The notes under the pieces: model-generated | What the model was told of the DNA's origin: nothing | The model's database searches: none | What the model saw: only the letters and a program-made list of their open reading frames with translations | Shown: in pieces, positions 1 through 4,407 of the stretch | Position numbering within the stretch: position 1 is the first letter of the stretch | How the letters are laid out: each line of letters starts with the position of its first letter | Program-made: the position numbers and the translations under genes | Source of the DNA: Holophagales bacterium | GTDB taxonomy: Bacteria; Acidobacteriota; Holophagae; Holophagales; Holophagaceae | NCBI GenBank assembly: GCA_031281385.1 | Contig: JAITFL010000023.1 | Span: 1-6,525, forward strand | Length of the DNA: 6,525 bases | Direction: 5' to 3'

Positions 1-946
1 GTACAAGGGCGTTGAGTATATCCACCTCGTCCAACGGCAACCCTGTGTCCAGAGCGGCTAATCGCAAACCCTCAAATACATCTAGCGGCAAAGCGGTGAC
101 GTTCACCAAATTCGCGGCCCTGAAGGTCAGATCGAAGAGTGTGCCGTTCCTACTGCCTTCTTTGGTGTCCCTCATCTCGGCGAACATCGCTTCCATGAAA
201 GCTTTACTGTTCGACTTGATTAGTTCGAGGGCTACCTTTGCCGATTTGGGTATTCTGTCTGATTTCGCGGCGTTCCAGTTAGGGGCTTCGACGATGGCTG
301 CGTTGGCTACCTTCGATGGTTCGGGCTTCGCGGTAGCCAACTTGATAATCCAATCTGGGGCTTTGGCGATGGGAGTGGAAGTTGGGTCTGAGGCCCACTC
401 ATAGCTTCCGCCCTTTGCGCCCTTTGACGGAGCGAGGACGATGTAGCCGCCCTCGGCCCTCACGTCAATGTCTTTCCCCAGAACGCCTTGGCTGTTCCTG
501 ACTGTGGTGCCTTCGGGGGGCATGAAGAAATAGTGCTTTCCCCCTCTTGGGGTTGTTTGCACCAGTGTTTTTGGCAGTTCCCCATGTTCGGCCTCCAGAG
601 CGGCGAGGGATTCACAACCAACTTTTTCCTCGCCAGCGTCCACGTCCACGATGACATAGCCATCGGTGGGCATCCCGATTTGCGCTTCGTGCCACCTCTC
701 CCACCATTTTGTTATTAACTCCGGGTTGGTGGTGGCGTCCTTGTAGCCTGCCCCGCCTCTGCTTTTGCAGTTTGGGCATGTCCAATTTTCCGGTTCGCCC
801 TCCGCCACTGTGTTCTCGCAGTTGCCCAAACATGTCGGGCAGATTTTCTTTGAGATGACTGGCTTCTTGTCCCACAGAGGGAAGACGGCCCAGCCATTCT
901 TGGCGTAGGCCAGAGCCACTTCTAACATGTTAGTATTGCTTTTCAT
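1..946 (-). CDS. Primase-polymerase (bifunctional DNA primase/polymerase, PrimPol N-terminal domain), partial
   Basis: The reading frame is open from ATG 946 to the left edge (315 residues seen, C-terminus missing). It shows the PrimPol pattern of plasmid, phage and island replication proteins. A start-proximal ALAYAKNGWAVFPL (11-24) precedes the acidic pair in VIVDVDAG (D101, D103), TTPRGGKHYF with H138, and DIDVRAEGGYIVLAPS (159-174) with D161. Together these match the metal and nucleotide site of archaeo-eukaryotic-type primases. Residues 36-60 carry CPTC, a further Cys43 and CPNC, which looks like a zinc-binding insertion between the first motif and the catalytic core. The family makes primers and sometimes extends them, and often has a C-terminal helicase; none is visible here because the gene leaves the window. 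ATG 946 is chosen because AAAGGA lies about 7 nt upstream and the conserved domain begins at once. The frame stays open further upstream (see 947-1204). The gene lies downstream of the excisionase-like gene on the same strand. Confidence 0.88.
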   Translation of the reverse strand, partial: MKSNTNMLEVALAYAKNGWAVFPLWDKKPVISKKICPTCLGNCENTVAEGEPENWTCPNCKSRGGAGYKDATTNPELITKWWERWHEAQIGMPTDGYVIVDVDAGEEKVGCESLAALEAEHGELPKTLVQTTPRGGKHYFFMPPEGTTVRNSQGVLGKDIDVRAEGGYIVLAPSKGAKGGSYEWASDPTSTPIAKAPDWIIKLATAKPEPSKVANAAIVEAPNWNAAKSDRIPKSAKVALELIKSNSKAFMEAMFAEMRDTKEGSRNGTLFDLTFRAANLVNVTALPLDVFEGLRLAALDTGLPLDEVDILNALV

Positions 947-1204
947 AAATAATCCTTTGAAGCTTATTTTGTGCTTCCGGCAAACAGCCGCCGGACAGCA
1001 ATTTATGCAGTATGCCCCGATGTTCTGCGAGGGGGCGGTCGCCAAACCATTTTGTTTTGATGATAATTGTTCTTTCGCGGAGTAATGGTTTGATTCTAAG
1101 CGTGTTGCTTGGCCGCAGTGCGCGTCCTGGCCGAAAACTAATGGTATTAATATGTAGGCCGCAGCTAGGGCGCGATGCGCCGCAGCCATTGTCAGTGACA
1201 CCAT
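947..1204 (-). other. Gap between excisionase-like gene and primase; in-frame 86-codon upstream extension
   Basis: This stretch would be read as a spacer, but it contains no stop codon in the primase frame. An ATG at 1204 lies only 5 nt after the excisionase-like stop codon and would add 86 residues to the primase. The added segment begins with a hydrophobic stretch (AAAYILIPLVF) and ends with a cysteine cluster, YCINCCPAAVC. No good ribosome binding site precedes ATG 1204 (GTGAGAAAC), whereas ATG 946 has AAAGGA, so I favour the shorter protein. Tight spacing makes coupled translation of the long form possible. The DNA also holds a 9-bp inverted repeat, CAAACCATT at 1043-1051 and AATGGTTTG at 1084-1092, and two copies of GGCCGCAG (1111-1118 and 1157-1164), whose meaning is unknown. 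Confidence 0.4.
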
Positions 1205-1209
1205 GTTTC

Positions 1210-1422
1210 TCACACGGTCGCCATATTTTGCTTCATTCGTTGGATGAAGTCGGCTATCGCAGAGGCCTCGACCAACCTCCGCTCACCGATCTTGACGAAT
1301 GCTAGTTCGCCAGTGCGAAAAAGATTATAGAGGGTAGAACGAGAGACACTGAGCTGTTTCGTAAGTTCGCGAATACCATACAGTATTCTTGTCTCTGTCG
1401 AGTTTTCTATTGGTTGTTTCAT
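1210..1422 (-). CDS. Excisionase/AlpA-like helix-turn-helix protein (70 aa)
   Basis: This is a 70-residue single-domain protein of the MerR-like HTH_17 or excisionase type. After a short polar N-terminus, YGIRELTKQLSVSRSTLYNLFRTGELAFVKIGERRLVEASAIADFI spans about 15-60. The helix-turn-helix is ELTKQLSVSRSTLYNLFRTG, and the wing is the GELAFVKIGERRLV strand pair. Family members bind direct repeats at attachment sites to steer excision, or act as small transcription activators (AlpA type). I cannot tell which applies here, because no integrase or attachment site is visible. The start ATG at 1422 overlaps the TAA of an upstream small ORF (TAATG), and AAAAAAGG at 1438-1431 would be the ribosome binding site. 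That site lies in one arm of a perfect inverted repeat. The primase follows on the same strand. Confidence 0.85.
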   Translation of the reverse strand: MKQPIENSTETRILYGIRELTKQLSVSRSTLYNLFRTGELAFVKIGERRLVEASAIADFIQRMKQNMATV

Positions 1423-1550
1423 TAGAATTGCCTTTTTTGAAAAAAAGGAAGTTCAAAAAATTGGCTCTCCATGCGGTAGAGCGGGGGTACTGGGGAGCCG
1501 TCTAGCTCGTGGCTTGGTTTTGCGGGGGGAGGTGAGTGATTCATTATCAA
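1422..1550 (-). CDS. Proline-rich leader ORF coupled to the excisionase-like gene (42 aa)
   Basis: A short ORF starts at TTG 1550, with AAAGGAG (1565-1559) placed 8 nt upstream. An in-frame ATG at 1544 is the alternative start. It encodes about 40-42 residues beginning MIMNHSPPPAKPSHELDG and ending in a phenylalanine-rich tail, FFELPFFQKRQF. Its stop TAA overlaps the ATG of the excisionase-like gene as TAATG, the usual layout for translational coupling. I recognise no protein family, and the composition (seven prolines, several Phe) suits a leader peptide better than a folded protein. It reads across two hairpins (1463-1499 and 1431-1448), so ribosomes translating it would keep both open. That suggests its job may be control of the downstream genes. 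A chance ORF remains possible. Confidence 0.45.
   Translation of the reverse strand: MIMNHSPPPAKPSHELDGSPVPPLYRMESQFFELPFFQKRQF
1431..1448 (-). promoter_or_regulatory. Inverted repeat covering the RBS of the excisionase-like gene
   Basis: CCTTTTTTGAAAAAAAGG on the plus strand is a perfect 8-bp inverted repeat around a 2-nt centre. In the minus-strand transcript one arm, AAAAAAGG, is the only plausible ribosome binding site for the ATG at 1422. If it folds, the 2-nt centre forces the innermost pairs open, but the remaining stem would still hide the site. Translation of the leader ORF passes through it and could expose it. Symmetric operator DNA is the other reading. Confidence 0.4.
1455..1499 (-). 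terminator. Terminator-like hairpin inside the leader ORF
   Basis: Read on the minus strand, GGCTCCCCA (1499-1491) pairs with TGGAGAGCC (1471-1463), a 9-bp stem with one G-U pair and a 19-nt loop. It is followed at once by AATTTTTT (1462-1455). A GC-rich stem followed by a U-run is the shape of an intrinsic terminator. Its place about 40 nt before the excisionase-like ATG, within the leader ORF, suggests attenuation of the operon. The large loop weakens the call. Confidence 0.4.
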
Positions 1551-1733
1551 GTGATCTACTCCTTTCTACTAAGATTGAGTATCGGTTCAAAAACGAATTT
1601 TCGCAAGGGATTTTCAACTTTTTTTCGGAAATTTTTTGACTTAAATTATTTATAAATAAAGGCATCACAGTCTGACATGCCGCCATCAATTACAGAGCGC
1701 GGCAACAACCCATTTCCCATAGGAGCAACACCC
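1551..1733. promoter_or_regulatory. AT-rich divergent intergenic region between the excisionase operon and ardC
   Basis: This region must hold the start signals for the leftward leader-excisionase-primase operon and for rightward ardC. It is AT-rich. TTGACTTAAA at 1636-1645 followed by TTATTTATAAATAAA resembles a promoter, but no -10 box falls at the usual 16-18 bp, so I do not assign one. AGGAG (1721-1725), 8 nt before ATG 1734, is the ardC ribosome binding site. AAAGGAG (1565-1559, minus strand) serves the leader ORF. No RNA gene or attachment site is recognisable. Confidence 0.45.
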
Positions 1734-2633
1734 ATGAGCAACGAAGTGTATCAAATCATCACCGACCAAATACTGAAGCTGCTGGAACAAGGCACAGTCC
1801 CTTGGCACCGACCTTGGAGCCAAGTTTCGGGCGATGGCCCCTTGAACGTCCGAGGCACGCCATACCGAGGGGCCAACTACTTTATCCTCGGTGCGCTCGG
1901 CTACAAACGTCCAATCTATCTGACCTTCAGACAAGCCCTTGAGCTTGGTGGCTACGTCAAGCGCAGAGAGAGGGGCTGGCCCGTGGTCTATTGGAAGATG
2001 CTCGAAGCCAAAAACCCAGCCGACACCGACAAAGAAACAGAGGACGAGCCAAAGAAAATCCCCTTTCTCCGCTACTTCACCGTGTTCAACATCGCCCAGT
2101 GCGAGGGCCTGAGCCTCCCCGACCGCTTTGACGAAAAGCCACAGCCATTGCCCTGCTTCGATCCGATTAAGGCGGCGGAGAAAATCTGGACGGGCTACCA
2201 GAACCCTCCAAGCCTCCGCTTCTCCGGCGGCAGGGCCTCATACGCTCCAAGCCCCGACCGGATCACCATGCCCCCGAAAGAAGCCTTTGAGAGCGGGGAA
2301 GAATACTACTCCACCCTATTTCACGAGATGGGCCACAGCACGGGCCACAAGGCACGACTGAGCCGACAGTTTGGCTTCAGCAGGGGCCACCAAGACTACG
2401 CCCGCGAAGAGCTTGTCGCCGAAATGTGTTCGGCCTTCCTCTGCGCCAAGGCGGGGATTTCACAGCCAGTCATCGAGAACCAAGCGGCCTACCTCGACAG
2501 TTGGTCGCAGGCTTTGAAGAAAGACTCCAAACTGTTCGTGACGGCTGCGGGGAAGGCGCAGAAGGCAGCAGATCACATTCTTGGCGTAAATGCCAGTGAT
2601 GAGGGCGAATCAGGCGGGGACATGTGTGCGTGA
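1734..2633 (+). CDS. ardC: ArdC-family antirestriction protein: ssDNA-binding domain plus zincin-like metallopeptidase domain
   Basis: The 299-residue protein has the two-domain ArdC layout. The N-terminal part begins VYQIITDQILKLLEQGTVPW (5-24) and continues through RGTPYRGANYFIL (40-52) and a GWPVVYWK strand (81-88). This is the ssDNA-binding ArdcN fold, which binds DNA arriving by conjugation. The C-terminal part carries YYSTLFHEMGHSTGH (191-205) with the HExxH zinc motif (H197, E198, H201). AREELVAE (223-230) very likely supplies the third ligand. Family members protect incoming plasmid DNA from restriction and are typical of conjugative elements. I chose ATG 1734 because AGGAG sits 8 nt upstream; the ATG at 1677 would add 19 unconserved residues and has no RBS. 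The gene is divergent from the excisionase operon and convergent with the antitoxin-like gene, only 11 nt away. Its last 20 or so codons recur in diverged form at 3649-3717. Confidence 0.92.
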   Translation: MSNEVYQIITDQILKLLEQGTVPWHRPWSQVSGDGPLNVRGTPYRGANYFILGALGYKRPIYLTFRQALELGGYVKRRERGWPVVYWKMLEAKNPADTDKETEDEPKKIPFLRYFTVFNIAQCEGLSLPDRFDEKPQPLPCFDPIKAAEKIWTGYQNPPSLRFSGGRASYAPSPDRITMPPKEAFESGEEYYSTLFHEMGHSTGHKARLSRQFGFSRGHQDYAREELVAEMCSAFLCAKAGISQPVIENQAAYLDSWSQALKKDSKLFVTAAGKAQKAADHILGVNASDEGESGGDMCA

Positions 2634-2644
2634 GTGGGCTAACC

Positions 2645-2842
2645 TCAGACCTGCACCAGTTCTTCTCTGGCAGACTTTGAATGGTCAACAGTCGGTATCG
2701 CCCTGCCTAACCGCGTTGCATACCATTCTCGTGCTTCCTGTGCTTCCTTTGCGCGTTCCTCTGGAGTTAATGAAAGATAGTGCAGGGAGCATTCTTCTTT
2801 GATTTTGCGGACTTCTTCCATTGTCTTGTCAGCGTTGACCAT
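2645..2842 (-). CDS. Small antitoxin-like protein, copy 2 (65 aa)
   Basis: This 65-residue charged, helical protein is a clear paralogue of the gene just upstream (63 aa). Over 53 aligned residues without gaps I count 25 identities, including the signature EVRxIKExCSxxYL, then TPEER, then RLG. Genes of this EVRxIKE type commonly sit beside PIN-domain genes, so an antitoxin role is likely. No DNA-binding motif is obvious. AAGGG (2854-2850) precedes the ATG. A 35-nt gap separates it from copy 1, so it is probably the third gene of the toxin operon. It ends 11 nt from the ardC stop, convergently, with no terminator between. Two antitoxin-like genes for one toxin is unusual. Confidence 0.75.
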   Translation of the reverse strand: MVNADKTMEEVRKIKEECSLHYLSLTPEERAKEAQEAREWYATRLGRAIPTVDHSKSAREELVQV

Positions 2843-2877
2843 TAGTGGCCCTTATCAAAAATTCGTCGCTTGGCGGC

Positions 2878-3069
2878 TCACCTTGCCATCGCCGAAAGGC
2901 TCACCCTTCTTATTGGTTTGCCAAGCCTCTCTTCGGCCCTTTTCATCACTGCTGCGGCGTGTCGCCTTCTTTCCTCTGGAGTTCGGGCAAGATACTCGGC
3001 AGAGCATTTCTCCTTGATCCTGCGGACTTCGGCAAGGGTTTCATCCATAGCCATCTCGTCTGTGTCCAT
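2878..3069 (-). CDS. Small antitoxin-like protein, copy 1, coupled to the PIN toxin (63 aa)
   Basis: The 63-residue protein carries LAEVRRIKEKCSAEYLARTP followed by EERRRH (12-37) and a basic C-terminal half. A helical antitoxin that wraps the neighbouring PIN protein is the expected role. Its ATG at 3069 overlaps the PIN stop codon by one base (TGATG), and an excellent ribosome binding site, AAGGAGG, lies inside the last toxin codons. Toxin and antitoxin should therefore be translated together. The toxin-first order is the reverse of most vapBC pairs but is common for this subgroup. The gene is paralogous to the 65-aa gene downstream. It lacks a recognisable ribbon-helix-helix, AbrB or Phd DNA-binding domain, so autoregulation is uncertain. 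Confidence 0.78.
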   Translation of the reverse strand: MDTDEMAMDETLAEVRRIKEKCSAEYLARTPEERRRHAAAVMKRAEERLGKPIRRVSLSAMAR

Positions 3070-3551
3070 CAGTAGCCCTCCTTCAAAAAAACGTCTGGCT
3101 GAAGAATCCTAACACTTTTGTATCGGCAGCGCGAAGTCACTTCCTTAACTATATCCCTAGTCCATTCCCTTGTCTGATGGAAATTCCAAGAGAGGACAAC
3201 ATCGCACTCATACACGACCGCATAGGCCACATGAAGGCTGTCGTTGATGCTCTTATCCGTGAACGCCCGACATTTGATGAACTCATGGGCCAGTTCTTCC
3301 ACATCGTCCGATTCGTCCAATTGGTTGATCTCTACCAAGGCCAGTTGTTCATCAATTTTGCGAAGTTTTTGCTTGGGGCAGTTTTCCAGTTCGGCGAAAA
3401 ACACCTCCGAAACACAAATCTCATACTCCCCCGCAACGCACTTCTCCCACAGCCGCCAAGTCCATTCCATCCGCTCTGGCGCATCGTCAGCGAAAAGGTA
3501 GTTGGGGATTGATGTATCGAAGTAAACCTTGAGCTTCCTGTCCGCTTCCAT
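3069..3551 (-). CDS. VapC-like PIN-domain toxin (putative ribonuclease, 160 aa)
   Basis: PIN-domain features are clear from ATG 3551. KVYFDTSIPNYLF gives D12 on the first strand, and VFFAELENCP gives E54. INDSLHVAYAV gives D104 with H107, followed by DVVLSWNFHQ (117-126). D12, E54 and D104 form the Mg-binding acidic cluster. The fourth position is Asn (N123, in SWNF), which is usual for this VapC-like branch. Such proteins cleave RNA, often tRNA or rRNA, and are held inactive by a co-encoded antitoxin. I chose ATG 3551 because GGAG lies 6 nt upstream. A GTG at 3584 would add 11 residues without an RBS. The antitoxin-like gene overlaps its stop. The N-terminal motif, the length and the partner gene all agree, but activity is inferred. 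Confidence 0.85.
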   Translation of the reverse strand: MEADRKLKVYFDTSIPNYLFADDAPERMEWTWRLWEKCVAGEYEICVSEVFFAELENCPKQKLRKIDEQLALVEINQLDESDDVEELAHEFIKCRAFTDKSINDSLHVAYAVVYECDVVLSWNFHQTREWTRDIVKEVTSRCRYKSVRILQPDVFLKEGY

Positions 3552-3648
3552 TCCGCGCTCCACTGCAATTCTAGCACCTCGCACGGTTTATGACGATTGG
3601 GTTTGCTCGCGTTTGAAACGCAACCAAGCCGTCAAATTCGAGACTAGC

Positions 3649-3717
3649 ATGGCCCCAGACCACATACTGAGCCTCAACGCAGCGGATGAGGCTGAATCAG
3701 AGTAAATGTGCGCCTAA
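3649..3717 (+). pseudogene. Diverged second copy of the ardC 3' end (remnant)
   Basis: The plus-strand frame from 3649 reads MAPDHILSLNAADEAESE, stop, then MCA, stop. The intact ardC upstream ends KAADHILGVNASDEGES, GGD, MCA, stop. Over DHIL to ES, 10 of 14 residues match (29 of 42 bases), and most base differences are synonymous, so both copies evolved as protein-coding sequence. A 3-nt length change and a TAA now interrupt the right copy before MCA. Upstream of 3649 the similarity fades; LKRNQ near 3611-3627 may echo LKKDS of ardC. No ribosome binding site or intact domain is present. I read it as the tail of a former ardC homologue now separated by the PIN cassette. Confidence 0.6.
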
Positions 3718-3741
3718 ACCGCGCTGTGGTTAATTTATAGA

Positions 3742-3780
3742 TTTTAAACGTAGAAACTCTAAGCATCTTTTGAAACGTAG
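3742..3780. repeat. Direct repeat pair TTTTAAACGTAG / TTTGAAACGTAG
   Basis: Two 12-bp copies with one mismatch lie at 3742-3753 and 3769-3780, 27 bp apart (start to start). The first nine bases of the second copy, TTTGAAACG, also occur at 3612-3620 inside the 11-bp palindrome CGTTTGAAACG (3610-3620). The copies lie upstream of the DUF4160-DUF2442 gene, and the palindrome lies upstream of the PIN toxin. A shared regulator site is possible but unproven. Confidence 0.4.
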
Positions 3781-3830
3781 CAATTCCAGCCATCTTCACG
3801 CCATTTTCCGTGCAAAGCCGCACCATTTGG

Positions 3831-3856
3831 AATTTACCCCAAATTTGGGGAAAATT
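3831..3856. promoter_or_regulatory. 26-bp near-perfect palindrome, candidate operator
   Basis: The core CCCCAAATTTGGGG (3837-3850) is a perfect palindrome. It is flanked by AATTT (3831-3835) and AAATT (3852-3856), giving 12 of 13 paired positions with one A-A mismatch. It ends 37 nt before the ATG of the DUF4160-DUF2442 gene. A dimeric repressor site, perhaps for autoregulation, is the simplest reading. An mRNA hairpin is less likely, because the perfect core would leave no room for a loop without opening A-T pairs. Confidence 0.55.
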
Positions 3857-3893
3857 ACCCTACAGCCCGCTCAACAGCACTAGGAGCCACGCC

Positions 3894-4355
3894 ATGAGCA
3901 TAATAGACACCATACCCCTGTCAGAAGAACAGGGCGCGGAGGATGGGATCACGATAAGAATGTATTTCCTTGACCACGAGCCGCCCCACATTCACGCCAT
4001 AAAGGGCGAGGCGGAATCAATACTCAGCTTGGACGGCGAAGAAATAGACATGACATGCCCCGCCGCCGACAAGGTTGTCCCCATGCCCGACAACACGCTC
4101 TTTGTGACATTCGAGAACGGCGTCACGAAGCTATACGATGCAAAGCCGCTGGCCGATTCAGGCTGCAAATACGAGGGCGCGGAAATCTTCAGGGAACTGC
4201 TGAATGACGATGCGCTCTTTATGGCCGCGAAGCTGAGTCCCTGCGGCTGCGCCGTAATATGGGACGATGGAACCGACTTAGCCATTGAAGAAATATGGGA
4301 AAATGGCAAAACTGTTTACATTGAAAAGATAACGGTAAAAATAGCCTGCTTGTGA
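3894..4355 (+). CDS. DUF4160-DUF2442 fusion protein (153 aa)
   Basis: The protein joins two small families usually encoded as neighbouring genes. Residues 18-35, GITIRMYFLDHEPPHIHA, are the signature of DUF4160 (IRMYFxDHxPPHxHA), continuing to about residue 58. Residues 60-138 match DUF2442: KVVPMPDNTLFVTFENG, then LYDAKPL, a short helical part with LLNDDALFMAAKLSP, and CAVIWDDGTDLAIEEIW. The function of both is unknown. DUF4160/DUF2442 gene pairs have been suggested as toxin-antitoxin-like modules; a fusion would fix the two partners together. The N-terminal strand normally preceding DUF4160 is short here. ATG 3894 has AGGAG 7 nt upstream; the ATG at 3810 would add 28 residues across the palindrome and is rejected. 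The gene stands alone between a remnant and a new promoter. Confidence 0.8.
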   Translation: MSIIDTIPLSEEQGAEDGITIRMYFLDHEPPHIHAIKGEAESILSLDGEEIDMTCPAADKVVPMPDNTLFVTFENGVTKLYDAKPLADSGCKYEGAEIFRELLNDDALFMAAKLSPCGCAVIWDDGTDLAIEEIWENGKTVYIEKITVKIACL

Positions 4356-4359
4356 CCCC

Positions 4360-4389
4360 TTGACTTAAAACAGCAATATAATATTATAT
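4360..4389 (+). promoter_or_regulatory. Candidate promoter and AT palindrome before the repeat-protein gene
   Basis: TTGACT (4360-4365) and TATTAT (4382-4387) with a 16-bp spacer fit a sigma70-type promoter. Overlapping the -10 box is a perfect 14-bp palindrome, ATATAATATTATAT (4376-4389). Transcription would begin near 4394, leaving almost no leader before AGGAG (4396-4400). The same TTGACTTAAA decamer occurs upstream of ardC (1636-1645). Confidence 0.4.
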
Positions 4390-4407
4390 AATTACAGGAG
4401 ATTAATC

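Noticed and set aside
12..404. Plus-strand 130-aa open frame
   Set aside because: It is antisense to the primase, whose frame carries clear conserved motifs; no RBS or family resemblance.
1012..1305. Plus-strand 97-aa frame
   Set aside because: It is antisense to the excisionase-like gene and to the primase upstream frame, with no RBS.
1462..1500. tRNA-like D-arm: GCTC, then GCGGTA, then GAGC
   Set aside because: The flanks give no acceptor stem, anticodon stem or T-arm. The same bases form a terminator-like stem on the minus strand and lie inside a small ORF.
1453..1689. Minus-strand 78-aa frame in the divergent intergenic region
   Set aside because: It has no RBS, runs through the AT-rich regulatory stretch and the hairpin, and overlaps the better-supported leader ORF in another frame.
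3177..3512. Plus-strand 111-aa open frame over the PIN gene
   Set aside because: It is the antisense shadow of a well-supported PIN domain and has no RBS.
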